Below are positions 52,491 to 60,909 of a stretch of DNA of 64,000 nucleotides, piece after piece (position 1 is the stretch's first letter; each line of letters starts with the position of its first letter). The position numbers and the translations under genes are program-made. The stretch lies in NCBI RefSeq assembly GCF_003324565.1, contig NZ_QOLA01000026.1, positions 35,086 to 99,085 on the forward strand. Reading direction: 5' to 3'. The notes beneath the pieces were generated by a model, which worked only from the letters and a program-made list of their open reading frames with translations, ran no database searches and was not told the DNA's origin. This stretch comes from Streptomyces sp. SDr-06 (GTDB lineage Bacteria; Actinomycetota; Actinomycetes; Streptomycetales; Streptomycetaceae).

Positions 52491-52894
52491 TCCGTGATGG
52501 TGGGCGGGGCCGCCATGAGCGGGCGCAGCTCCAGCCACTCGTGGAGCGGCTTGCCGCCCGCGCCGGGAGCGGCCGACAGTTCCCCGGCCAGTTCCAGGGC
52601 GCGCTCGTAGGTGTCGACGTCGATCACCATCCAGCCCGCGATGAGGTCCTTGGTCTCGGCGAAGGGCCCGTCGGTGACCGGCGGCCGCCCCTCTCCGTCG
52701 TAGCGCACCCAGGTGCCCTCGGGGGCGAGGCCCTGGGCGTCGACGAACTCGCCAGTCTTCTCCAGCCGGTCCGCGAAGTCCTGCATGTACTTCACGTGTG
52801 TTGAGATCTCCTCGGGCGTCCAGTCGCTCATGGGCACGTCATTGGCACAGGCCGGAGCGCCACGGTAGTGCTTGAGCAGCAGGTACTTGGCCAT
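52487..52894 (-). CDS. YCII-related DGPF-domain protein
   Basis: 135 residues of the YciI/DGPF fold: MAKYLLLKHYRGAP, then VTDGPFAETKDLIAGWMVIDVDTYERALELA with the DGPF motif and the conserved catalytic-type His/Asp region. DGPF proteins are the conserved genomic partners of ECF42 sigma factors; a regulatory or sensory role is inferred. ATG 52894 has GAGGAGAG upstream. First gene of the operon with the sigma factor. Confidence 0.9.
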   Translation of the reverse strand: MAKYLLLKHYRGAPACANDVPMSDWTPEEISTHVKYMQDFADRLEKTGEFVDAQGLAPEGTWVRYDGEGRPPVTDGPFAETKDLIAGWMVIDVDTYERALELAGELSAAPGAGGKPLHEWLELRPLMAAPPTITE

Positions 52895-53076
52895 GATGTC
52901 TCTCCTCGGTGCGGTCCTGGTGCGGCCCATTGTGGCCGCCTGCACCCCTGGGACGGAGCCGGGCACTGGATCTCGACATGGGCGCGGAACTTCTTTCCAA
53001 CTTTCTCCCCCGGCCAACCCAAAACGCCCGGGGCACGAGGACGTACGCGCCCCTGGCCAGCATAATTCCACTTTGA

Positions 53077-53087
53077 GCAATGATTGC
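53077..53087. promoter_or_regulatory. Small palindrome in an AT-richer promoter region
   Basis: GCAATGATTGC (5-1-5) inside a distinctly AT-richer stretch (53060-53115) between the divergent DGPF and NmrA-like genes; likely an operator for a MarR/HxlR-type or similar regulator. The regulator is not in the window. Confidence 0.35.
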
Positions 53088-53170
53088 GTGCCAAAGTTTC
53101 TCTTGTGGCCATACCGGGTGTCTCCGCAGGATGAGGGTGTTCCGAACCCGCACCATCCAGGGAAGTTTTC

Positions 53171-54061
53171 ATGATCGTCATTACCGCACCCACCGGGAAC
53201 ATCGGCAGCCACCTGCTCTCCCTCCTCCTCGCATCCGCTCCGGCCGAGGAGCACCTGCGCGTGATCGTGCGCGATCCCGCACGGCTCCCCGACGACGTAC
53301 GCGATCGCGTCCAGGTGGTCACCGGCTCCCACGGCGACCCGCGGATCGTCGACCGTGCCTTCGAGGGCGCGGACGCCGTCTTCTGGCTCGTCCCGCCGGA
53401 CTCCTCCCTTGCTCCGGACGCGTGCTACAGCGGCTTCACCCGGCCCGCCGTGCAGGCACTCGCCTCTCACGGCGTCGGCCACGTCGTCGGCGTCTCCGCC
53501 CTCGGCCGCGGCACTCCGGTCGCCGACCGGGCCGGACTCGTGACCGCCTCACTCGCCATGGACGACCTCATCGCCTCCAGCGGCGTGGCCTACCGCGCGC
53601 TCGCGAACGCCTCGTTCTTCGAGAACCTCCTGGAAGAGGCCGACTCCATCCGGCAGAAGGGCGTCTTCACCGACACCGTCGACGCGCACCGCAAGGCGCC
53701 CCTGGTGGCCGTCGCCGACATCGCCGCGACTGCTGCGGCCCTGCTTCTGGACCGCACCTGGACCGGCGTCGACAGCGTCCCGCTCCTCGGACCCCAGGAC
53801 CTCTCCCCCACCGACCTGGCCCGCATCATGACCGAGCAGCTCGGACTGCCCGTCCGCTACGAGCGCGAGTCCTACGCCGACCTCCACACCGCCCTCACCG
53901 GCTACGGCCTCAACGAAGCGTTCGTCCGGGGCGTCGTGGACATGAAGCGGGCTAAGGACGAGGGGCTGGACGCGGGGGTGCCCCGCACCGCCGACTCCTC
54001 CTCCCTCACCTCCTTCGAGCAGTGGTGCGTGCAGGTACTCAAGCCTGCCGTGCTCGCCTGA
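53171..54061 (+). CDS. NmrA-like NAD(P)H-binding reductase
   Basis: 296 residues. N-terminal dinucleotide motif VITAPTGNIGSHLLSLLL (GxxGxxG), RVIVRDPARLPDDVRDRVQVVTGSHGD, DAVFWLVPPDSSL and HVVGVSALGRGTP, typical of atypical SDRs of the NmrA/QOR2 group. These bind NADP(H) and either reduce quinones or sense redox state. A hairpin GCCTGACG-CGA-CGTCAGGC overlaps the stop (54056-54074). Divergent from the DGPF-ECF42 operon. Confidence 0.87.
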   Translation: MIVITAPTGNIGSHLLSLLLASAPAEEHLRVIVRDPARLPDDVRDRVQVVTGSHGDPRIVDRAFEGADAVFWLVPPDSSLAPDACYSGFTRPAVQALASHGVGHVVGVSALGRGTPVADRAGLVTASLAMDDLIASSGVAYRALANASFFENLLEEADSIRQKGVFTDTVDAHRKAPLVAVADIAATAAALLLDRTWTGVDSVPLLGPQDLSPTDLARIMTEQLGLPVRYERESYADLHTALTGYGLNEAFVRGVVDMKRAKDEGLDAGVPRTADSSSLTSFEQWCVQVLKPAVLA

Positions 54062-54158
54062 CGCGACGTCAGGCCGCCAGGGCTACGGGGCCCGGGCCGC
54101 CATCCGGGCGGGCTCTCCGGACCCGCGTCCAGGCGCGCCCCACTCCGACCGGCGCCCA

Positions 54159-54249
54159 AGCCGGACGTACGAGCCGGACGTACAGGTCGCGCGTACAAGC
54201 AGTGCATACAGGTCGTGCGCACAAGCAGGGCATGCAAACCGGACGTACA
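54159..54249 (+). repeat. Seven-unit 13-nt degenerate tandem repeat
   Basis: Seven adjacent 13-nt units: AGCCGGACGTACG, AGCCGGACGTACA, GGTCGCGCGTACA, AGCAGTGCATACA, GGTCGTGCGCACA, AGCAGGGCATGCA, AACCGGACGTACA. Pattern approximately RGYCGGRCGTACA; alternate units (3/5 and 4/6) are closest, giving a 26-nt super-repeat. Located 76 nt upstream of the darcynin start. Confidence 0.75.
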
Positions 54250-54324
54250 CGCCGACGCCTTGCTGACCACCACCACAGGACCGGTCAGCCCTTCTCCACT
54301 TCCCACCTCTGTGAAAGGCACCCC

Positions 54325-54690
54325 ATGCCTGTCGAGACATCCGAGACGCCGGTCACGGCGTTCATGCTCGTCAAGACCACGCCCGAATGGCTGGCCCTGA
54401 CCGTCCAGGAAAGGATCGAGGCCTTCACCACGCAGGTCCTGCCCGCGATCAAGTCCCGGACGACCGGTGTCCGGTCCCGCTTCTACGACACGGAGTTCTA
54501 CTCGGCACGCGTCACCGACGTCTGGGTCTGGGAGGCCGACGACCACGGCGCCTATCAGCTCCTGATCGACGCCCTGCGCGAAACCCCTTTCTGGGACCGC
54601 TACTTCGAGGTCGTCGACCTGCTCGTCGGCACCGAGAACGGCTACGCGCGCACCTACGGCGTCGACGCCGTCGCCACCATCAGCACCTGA
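54325..54690 (+). CDS. darcynin family protein
   Basis: 121 residues matching the darcynin family: TPVTAFMLVKTTPEWLALTVQERIEAF, GVRSRFYDTEFYSARVTDVWVWEADDHGAYQLLIDALRETPFWDRYFEVVDLLVG. These small cytosolic ferredoxin-like-fold proteins have no established function. GAAAGG lies 6 nt upstream of ATG 54325. The leader contains the 13-nt repeat array. A terminator follows at 54723. Confidence 0.88.
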   Translation: MPVETSETPVTAFMLVKTTPEWLALTVQERIEAFTTQVLPAIKSRTTGVRSRFYDTEFYSARVTDVWVWEADDHGAYQLLIDALRETPFWDRYFEVVDLLVGTENGYARTYGVDAVATIST

Positions 54691-54722
54691 CGCCCGGCCC
54701 CGGCGGGCGCACGCCGCCCAAC

Positions 54723-54756
54723 TGAGCAGCGGCAGGCAGCACGCGACCGCTGCTCA
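54723..54756. terminator. Bidirectional terminator
   Basis: Perfect 10-bp stem TGAGCAGCGG / CCGCTGCTCA with a 14-nt loop between the convergent darcynin and GNAT genes. Confidence 0.7.
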
Positions 54757-54836
54757 AGGACAGGGGTCGCGACGGGCGTTCGCCCATGTGCCGCCCGAAC
54801 AGGCGCACCCGCCGGGGGCGGCACATGGTCGGGGCT

Positions 54837-55388
54837 TCAAAGGCCCTTGCGCATGAGGACGCACATCGTCTCGTGGCGACGCAGCGTCCCGTCGGGATCC
54901 TCCACCTCCCAGGAGTCCAGCGCGTGGCCATGGGCGACGTAGCCGAGGCGTTGGTACAGGGCCCGGGCCCGGGGGTTGTCGTCCTCGACAGCGAGTTCGG
55001 CCCGGCGCAGACCACGCTGCCGGATCCGCTGCTCGGCGGCGCCGACCAGCAGGGTTCCCAGGCCGCGGGACTGCAGGGCCGGAAGCACGGCGAGCTGCCA
55101 CAGGACCCCGGCTCCTCGGGACACCTGGTAGTCGACGCCGCCGATCGCCACCGGCAGGTCCATGGGCGTGCATACAGCCAGGTAGTCCACCTCTCCGGCC
55201 TCGGCACGTGCGAGCTCGCGCTCCACGTGACGCAGATGGGTGGCCGAGCCGGACCACGTACACGAGGGCAGGTCCCCGGGCCGGAGATCGCGTACGTGGA
55301 CGGGCAGGCTGACGATGGCGCCAGGGTGTTCCTCTTCCTTGGTCACGCGTTGCAGCATGCCGACCGCGGTGAGGGCACGACAACGCAT
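54837..55388 (-). CDS. GNAT-family N-acetyltransferase
   Basis: About 183 residues. Acetyl-CoA motif: LWQLAVLPALQSRGLGTLLVGAAEQRIRQRG (R/Q-x-x-G-x-G as QSRGLG), followed by AELAVEDDNPRARALYQRLGYVAHG, the classical RimI-like end. The start is uncertain: ATG 55388 has GAGGGG too close, ATG 55358 and GTG 55346 lack a ribosome site. Substrate unknown. Confidence 0.82.
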   Translation of the reverse strand: MRCRALTAVGMLQRVTKEEEHPGAIVSLPVHVRDLRPGDLPSCTWSGSATHLRHVERELARAEAGEVDYLAVCTPMDLPVAIGGVDYQVSRGAGVLWQLAVLPALQSRGLGTLLVGAAEQRIRQRGLRRAELAVEDDNPRARALYQRLGYVAHGHALDSWEVEDPDGTLRRHETMCVLMRKGL

Positions 55389-55519
55389 TTCCCCTCGCGT
55401 GGTGGGGTGCGCCGCACGGAACGGCCGACGGCGGTCGGCGGTGGCGCGCCATCTGTCCGCCGCCGAGCCCAGGATCATGCCCTGTACCGATGCCGCACCC
55501 GGTTTCGTAGGCTGGCGGT

Positions 55520-56407
55520 ATGCGCATGCGCCCCACCCTGAGCTGGACGCCCCCCGAGGGCCTACGTCCCGGCAGCACGGATCCGGCGCCGGTCGCCGAA
55601 GCGTTGCGGGCCGGCGGGGTGCTGGTGCTCAGCGGGGCGGGCATCTCCACGGAGTCGGGCATTCCCGACTACCGGGGCGAAGGCGGGAGCCTGAGTCGGC
55701 ACACGCCGATGACCTACCAGGAGTTCACCGCCGACGCCCCGGCCCGGCGCCGGTACTGGGCGCGCAGCCATCTCGGCTGGCGTACGTTCGGCCGCGCCCG
55801 GCCCAACGCGGGGCACCGTGCGGTGGCGGCGTTCGAGCGGCACGGCCTGCTGACGGGTGTGATCACCCAGAACGTCGACGGACTGCACCAGGCCGCGGGC
55901 AGCGAGGGCGTGGTGGAACTCCACGGCAGCCTCCACCGGGTCGTCTGCCTCTCCTGCGGCGCCCTCACCCCGCGCCGCGAACTCGCGCGGCGGCTCGAAG
56001 AGGCGAACCCGGGCTTCCAGCCGGTGGCCGCCGGACTCAACCCGGACGGCGACGCCGACCTCACCGATGACCAGGCGAAGGACTTCCGCGTCGCGCCCTG
56101 CACCCGGTGCGGCGGCATCCTCAAGCCCGACGTGGTCTTCTTCGGCGAGGCCGTTCCGCCGCAGCGGGTCGCACGCTGCCGCGACCTGGTCGCCGAGGCG
56201 TCCTCCCTGCTGGTCCTGGGATCCTCGCTGACCGTGATGTCGGGACTCCGCTTCGTCCGGGAGGCAGCCCAGGCCGCCAAGCCGGTACTGATCGTCAACC
56301 AGGCCCCGACCCGAGGCGACCAACACGCCGCGGCCCGAGTCGCCCTCCCCCTGGGCACCACCCTCACCACAGTGGCCGACGCGCTCCACATCCCCGTGGA
56401 GGGGTGA
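55520..56407 (+). CDS. Sir2-family NAD-dependent protein deacylase
   Basis: 295 residues. NAD motif VLSGAGISTESGIPDYRG, TQNVDGLHQAAG, catalytic His in LHGSLHRVVC, zinc cysteines CLSCG...CTRCGG, KPDVVFFGEAVP and LGSSLTVMSG, VNQAPTRGD. All sirtuin residues are intact. Cytosolic NAD-dependent lysine deacylase. A -10-like TAGGCT (55508-55513) ends 6 nt before ATG 55520, suggesting a leaderless transcript. Confidence 0.95.
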   Translation: MRMRPTLSWTPPEGLRPGSTDPAPVAEALRAGGVLVLSGAGISTESGIPDYRGEGGSLSRHTPMTYQEFTADAPARRRYWARSHLGWRTFGRARPNAGHRAVAAFERHGLLTGVITQNVDGLHQAAGSEGVVELHGSLHRVVCLSCGALTPRRELARRLEEANPGFQPVAAGLNPDGDADLTDDQAKDFRVAPCTRCGGILKPDVVFFGEAVPPQRVARCRDLVAEASSLLVLGSSLTVMSGLRFVREAAQAAKPVLIVNQAPTRGDQHAAARVALPLGTTLTTVADALHIPVEG

Positions 56408-56500
56408 CCTGCGGGGTGCGGCGTCTTCCCTGTCTCGGCGGGCCGCTCGCCCGCAGCGCGGAGCGCGGTGGCGTTGCGCCCGCGTCCTGGATGGGAGTAC

Positions 56501-57439
56501 TCAGGAAGGGCCGTCAGTCCTGCGCCGCCGTACGAGGAAGACAGCCCCGGCCCCGACGGCGACAGCCGCAGCACCCGCGACAGCAAATGCCGGAAGAGCC
56601 GTCGAGGAGCCCGTCTCGGCGAGGTTTCCCTGAGGGTTGAGCTGGGTGCCACCCGTCGGCTTCGTGGTGGGAGCCGGAACCGGCTTGCCGCCGGCTTCCT
56701 TCGGCTTTGCCTCGTTGCCCGTGCCAGGTTCCGCACTGCCTGCCGGGAGGATCTCGAACTCGACGTATTTATGGCCGCCGGTGACTGCGCACTTACCCGC
56801 GTCGTCGCCGTAGTCGCCGGTGCTGAAGGCGAAGCCGCGACCCGCGGGGGCGTCCTTGGCCACGGCCAGTCGCAGGTCGAACGTGACGGATTCGCCTGGC
56901 TTGATGCCCCTCCACCCCAGATATCCGCCGTCGGCGACGGAATCGCCCTCAGGGATGCTCTTCCATGTGCCGGTCTCGGGGTCCTTGAGTTCGACGGCGA
57001 CGTACTTGAGGTCCGCGCGGCCCCTGGAGTCGAGCACTCCGGTGATGAAGCTGAAGTCCACCCGCTTGTAGGCGGCTTTCCCGTGATTGGAGACGTTCAC
57101 CTTCAGAGCGTGGGTACCACCCCCCGCGACGATCTTGGCCGGAATGCCGGCGAGGGAGGTCTGGAGGTTCTCGTCTGTCTTCTTGTCCGGTTCGTCACCC
57201 GTGCACGTGGTTCGGGTCGGAGTCGCGGAGGGCTTCGTGCCGGTGGCAGGGCCGGCCTTGCTCCCGGAAGGCGAGGCCTTGTCAGCGGCGTGGGGTGCCA
57301 GTGGCGGCTCTTGCGATGACGCCACCGATGGCGAGGCAGAGGGGGCCTCGACGGCGAAAGCGCCTGGCGCGGCCAGAAGCACTGCCGGGGCCATTGCGGA
57401 AGTCACGGCAGTGGCAGCGATGGCTAGACGGAGTTTCAT
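56501..57439 (-). CDS. sortase-anchored (LAETG) surface protein
   Basis: 312 residues. Signal peptide (MKLRLAIAATAVTSAMAPAVLLAAPGAFA), a Pro/Ser/Thr linker, one beta domain (HALKVNVSNHGKAAYKRVDFSFITGVLDS...DYGDDAGKC), a Pro/Thr-rich stalk and the sorting signal LAETG followed by a hydrophobic helix and RRRR tail. LAxTG is the motif of actinobacterial class E sortases. ATG 57439 has GAGG upstream. Covalently anchored wall protein of unknown role. Confidence 0.87.
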   Translation of the reverse strand: MKLRLAIAATAVTSAMAPAVLLAAPGAFAVEAPSASPSVASSQEPPLAPHAADKASPSGSKAGPATGTKPSATPTRTTCTGDEPDKKTDENLQTSLAGIPAKIVAGGGTHALKVNVSNHGKAAYKRVDFSFITGVLDSRGRADLKYVAVELKDPETGTWKSIPEGDSVADGGYLGWRGIKPGESVTFDLRLAVAKDAPAGRGFAFSTGDYGDDAGKCAVTGGHKYVEFEILPAGSAEPGTGNEAKPKEAGGKPVPAPTTKPTGGTQLNPQGNLAETGSSTALPAFAVAGAAAVAVGAGAVFLVRRRRTDGPS

Positions 57440-57659
57440 GACGACCTCAGGGCAACGGAGTTGGTGGGCGCGTGCACAACCTGGGCTGGAGGTTACGTAC
57501 GGATGACCCGTGGTGCGGGGGATTGGTTGTAGGGCCTCACACGTCCCTCTGGTGACGTGCGTCACGTCGCCGAACGTCTGGTTGGGACACCAGACCCGCG
57601 GTGGCTCGACGCGTGCCATCATCGGGCCCTTGTGGTGTCGAGGTCTACTGTTAGAGGTC

Positions 57660-57783
57660 CTAACAAAGGCGTTGGAGGTGTCGGTGGGTGATGAGGCAGG
57701 TGGCGAGGCCGAGGAAGGCTTCGTGGATGTCATCACGTCGTTCCCAGCGGATGCGTAAGCGCCGGAAGCCGTGGAACCAGGCG
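57660..57783 (-). CDS. IS5-family transposase, 3' exon
   Basis: Encodes AWFHGFRRLRIRWERRDDIHEAFLGLATCLITHRHLQRLC as the C-terminal part; stop TAG overlaps the left inverted repeat. Joining it to the exon at 60204 gives the expected WVVERT-I-AWFHGFRRL junction, with codon ATC split by the intron (AT|C). Confidence 0.85.
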
Positions 57784-57844
57784 GTTGGGTCGGCCGCGTG
57801 GCGAGGTGCCTGTGGCCAGGCCCTTTTCCTCGCGGCCTCCCGCC

Positions 57845-57879
57845 GAACCGGACTTGATGGTTTCCCGATCATCCGGCTC
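57845..57879 (-). ncRNA. Group II intron domain V
   Basis: 35-nt hairpin beginning GAGCCGGATGATCGG, GAAA tetraloop, ending AAGTCCGGTTC; contains the catalytic AGC triad near the 5' end. It lies 61 nt from the intron 3' end. Confidence 0.85.
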
Positions 57880-57887
57880 TCCAGTAG

Positions 57888-59669
57888 TTACGGCGTGAAT
57901 GATCTGGCCGTCTGCGCCTCATGGATGCGGTCGTGGCAGGTGTCGCAAGCCACGACCGTCTTGCGGCGCCGATCGAGCATGACGCGCGCCCAGTCGGACG
58001 GCAGCCACCCGGCATGAGCAAGATCGGCGAGGGCACGGATGTGATGCACCGTGACATCACCAGTGCTGCCGCAGATCTCGCAGATGTCCGCCAAGAGCCG
58101 TGTGACGAGCTCTTTGTGCGGATAGTCCACCCAGACCGGCCGACGATCCACAATCTTCGCCGACCGCTGCCGGTAGAGAGGGATTCCTCCGAACCGTGCC
58201 ACCAGTGGCTTCCTGTTCTTCCGCTCGATACGGGCCTCGAAGCAAACTCGGGCGCCCTGATCAGTGTCGATTCGGGTCTTGTGCTTGGCAGCCATCTTCG
58301 GCACAGACGAGCGGTGCTTGGCCGCGAGAGTCTTGAGCATGGACGTCTCCATGACCCATCGCAGCCGGTGCAGCCGGGAGACATCCCCGGCAAGCAGGTA
58401 GTACTGGACGATGCCCCGGTAAACGGACCCGAACGTGGCAACGATCGCGTGGACGCTGCTGTTGACGAGATCCTTTCGTTTCGCGGGCTTTCCGCGGGCG
58501 AGATAGGGCACACTCTTGGCCTTGATCACGTCCAAGGGAACACGCAGTGCGATCCGACCGTTGACCCGTCGGTAACGGCCGGTCTTCTTCGTGTCGTTGT
58601 GCTGGACGGTGATCACGTAGCCGAGGAACCTGGCTGCCCGGGTGCGGGCATGAGTGATCAGCGTCTTCTCCTGGGAGAGTTCCAGTTTGAGTTCGTCATG
58701 AAGGAACGCTGCCAGGCGCAGCTTGATCAGCTCGGCTTCGGCTTTCGGTCCGGTGAAACCGAAGAGGTGATCGTCTGCGTAACGGATGTAGCGCAGCCTC
58801 CGGTAGTGCGGGTCATTCGGGTCCGCACTCGAAAGACTGGTCATCCGTTGGCGCAGCGTCCGAGCCTGGGCCCGGTCGCCGCGTCGGCGAGCTTTCGCCA
58901 GCAGATTCGCCAACTCCAAATACGCCGGGTTACGGGCCCGACGTTCCCCTCGGGTGTACTCCGGAATCAGTACTGTCTCTACGAACTCGTCCAACTTGTG
59001 CAGGTAGATGTTGGACAGGACCGGGGAGGCCACTCCGCCCTGCGGAGCTCCGGAGAGCGTGGCTCCCCACCTCCAGTCCTCCAAATATCCGGCCGTCAGC
59101 ATGTTACGCACCAGCCGCAGAAATCGCCGATCATGGATCTTTTCACCGAGTATCGACAGCAGGACCTGATGGTCCAAGCTGCCGAAACAGTCGGCGATAT
59201 CGGCCTCAATGAACCAGGCCGTTCCGGTCCAGGTTTGAGTCACCTCGCACAAGGCGGTGTGGCAGCCCCGCCGGGGCCGGAATCCATGCGATCGGTCGGA
59301 GAATGTCGGCTCGTAGTAAGTCTCTAACAAGAGGCGGACCACTTCGCCGACGAGCTTGTCCGACCAGGTGGTAATGCCGAGCGGACGCATCTTCCCGTTC
59401 TTCTTCGGGATTTGGATGCGCCGAACCGGACGGAAGCGGTAACGCTCATGGCGTACCGCCTCGATGATCCGGGCGATTTTCCGCTGGGACATACCGTCCA
59501 CGGTTTCCTGCGTGACCCCGGGTGTCATAGCGCCATGGTTGGCATAGATGCGCCCGTAGGCCAACAGATACAACTGCGGGTTGAACAACTGTCGGTAGAG
59601 CTCACTGCACGGCAGGCCCCGCCTGCCGCGTTCACGCAGGACACCCAGCACCGTTGCGGCGCTCTGCAT
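57888..59669 (-). CDS. ltrA: group II intron reverse transcriptase/maturase with HNH endonuclease
   Basis: 593 residues from ATG 59669, which has GGGAGG 8 nt upstream; the in-frame extension to 59891 is likely non-coding intron RNA. RT fingers/palm: RPLGITTWSDKLVGEVVRLLLE, HGFRPRRGCHTAL, EADIADCFGSLDH, GAPQGGVASPVLSNIYL and the catalytic YADD (~residue 300). Then the thumb/maturase X domain and a C-terminal HNH nuclease with paired zinc cysteines CEICGSTGDVTVHHI...CDTCHDRIH. All catalytic residues appear intact, so retrohoming is possible. Confidence 0.93.
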   Translation of the reverse strand: MQSAATVLGVLRERGRRGLPCSELYRQLFNPQLYLLAYGRIYANHGAMTPGVTQETVDGMSQRKIARIIEAVRHERYRFRPVRRIQIPKKNGKMRPLGITTWSDKLVGEVVRLLLETYYEPTFSDRSHGFRPRRGCHTALCEVTQTWTGTAWFIEADIADCFGSLDHQVLLSILGEKIHDRRFLRLVRNMLTAGYLEDWRWGATLSGAPQGGVASPVLSNIYLHKLDEFVETVLIPEYTRGERRARNPAYLELANLLAKARRRGDRAQARTLRQRMTSLSSADPNDPHYRRLRYIRYADDHLFGFTGPKAEAELIKLRLAAFLHDELKLELSQEKTLITHARTRAARFLGYVITVQHNDTKKTGRYRRVNGRIALRVPLDVIKAKSVPYLARGKPAKRKDLVNSSVHAIVATFGSVYRGIVQYYLLAGDVSRLHRLRWVMETSMLKTLAAKHRSSVPKMAAKHKTRIDTDQGARVCFEARIERKNRKPLVARFGGIPLYRQRSAKIVDRRPVWVDYPHKELVTRLLADICEICGSTGDVTVHHIRALADLAHAGWLPSDWARVMLDRRRKTVVACDTCHDRIHEAQTARSFTP

Positions 59670-60203
59670 TTCGCATACCTCCCGAGTCTCGGGTGTCCGA
59701 ACCACCTGGCCCCCTTCGCCCTGCGGACGGCTTTCCCGTCCTCCCTGGCCGGGCGTCGCTCCGGCGACTACTACGGGGCCTCCGTCGCCGTAGGACTCGC
59801 GTCCCGTAGGCGATCCCACGTTCGTCTCTGCTGTACGTCGTAGCGCGACGTAGGCGTCCCACTCATCTCCTTGAATGCCCTCGTTGGGCATCGCTCCGTG
59901 CTCCGGAAGTTGCGTCAGTCATCACAATAGAAACTGTCGCAGAACATGGCACCGGTTACAGCTGTCTTTCCGGTAGATGGGAACTTGCATCCGCTGGAGA
60001 TTGGGCTTCAAACAACCCAGTCTTCGCCATATCGCGCGGGCCACCCAGTACCCCGTCCCTGACAGCTGGACCCGGTTACTGGTTTCCTGACATGCTCTTG
60101 TCCCCTTCACCTTTCGGATCCAGGTAAGTCATCGGCCCAGGAACCTCCTTCCGAGTTCCTCCCAGCTCAGCCGGGAATACAGACAGAGCGCCTCGTGCCG
60201 CAC

Positions 60204-60909
60204 ATGGTGCGTTCAACCACCCAGCGGTAGACGCCGAGCCCGGAGCCGTGTGGGACGCCGCGGCGGGCGATCACTGTTCTCACGCCCAGCTTTCGTACCT
60301 GCTCGCGGTAGATGTCGTGGTCGTAGCCTCGGTCGGCGAACAGCAGGACCGGCCGTTTGCGCGGCCGGCCGACCAGGCCGGCGACCGCGGGCACCTTGTT
60401 CAGCAGCGGGATCAGCTCGGTGACGTCGTTGCGGTTGCCTCCGGTCAGTGACACCGCGAGCGGGATGCCCTGGGCGTCGGTGAGGATGTGGTGCTTGCTG
60501 CCCGGCCGTCCACGGTCGACCGGGCTGGGGCCGCTTTTGGGCCCCGCCGTGCCGCCCGGACGTGGGAGGAGTCGATCACCGCCCGCGACCAGTCGAGCTG
60601 CTTCGCCGACCGCAGCTTCCTGAGCAGGACCAGGTGTAGTTTGTCCCACACGCCGGCCTCGTTCCAGGCCGCCAGGCGCCGCCAGCAGGTCATGCCGGAG
60701 CTGAAGCCGAGCTCCTGGGGCAGGTACTCCCACTGGATCCCGGTGTGCAGCACGAACAGGATGCCGCACAAGGCCTGCCGGTCCGGCACCCGCGGTCTGC
60801 CCTCGGCCCGCTTCGGCCCCGGCTGCGGCAACAACGGCTCCACCAGCGACCACAGTTCATCCGACACCACCCACGGCGGCGACTGTCTCCTGCCCACACC
60901 AACGAGCAT
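60204..60909 (-). CDS. IS5-family transposase, 5' exon with -1 frameshift
   Basis: ATG 60909 encodes orfA: VSDELWSLVEPLLPQPGPKR...GRPRVPDRQALCGILFVL, ending near residue 154. A -1 shift at the CCCAAAA site (60535-60541) joins orfB, which supplies the DDE triad: VIDSSHVRA (D), LLFADRGYDHD (D) and the E in YRWVVERT at the intron boundary. The unspliced frame would stop shortly after the intron begins (60167). Functional transposase therefore needs both frameshifting and splicing. Confidence 0.85.
60535..60541 (-). promoter_or_regulatory. Programmed -1 frameshift heptamer in IS5 transposase
   Basis: On the minus strand C CCA AAA fits X XXY YYZ. Shifting -1 joins the orfA frame (…RRGPK) to the orfB frame (…GPKSGPSP) where protein similarity continues without interruption. 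Confidence 0.7.

Larger units (their letters stand above)
57784..60203 (-). mobile_element. Group II intron (complete, with maturase)
   Basis: 2420 nt. The 5' end is GTGCGG (60203 downward), the GUGYG consensus; the 3' end is ...CCCAAC (AY) at 57784. Domain V is at 57845-57879 and an intact reverse transcriptase/maturase ORF lies within (57888-59669). Removal would restore the transposase frame exactly. Inserted in the transposase of an IS5 element, not at a terminator. Confidence 0.88.

Noticed and set aside
54159..54249. CRISPR array
   Set aside because: Units are 13 nt, directly adjacent without spacers, and no cas genes are nearby.
59670..59891. N-terminal extension of the maturase
   Set aside because: No ribosome site and low similarity to RT proteins; ATG 59669 has GGGAGG at proper distance. 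Probably intron RNA.
59941..59965. EBS1 candidate pairing with exon end GCACCAT
   Set aside because: Only the five bases GCACC pair with GGTGC in this segment; too weak to claim without folding the intron.
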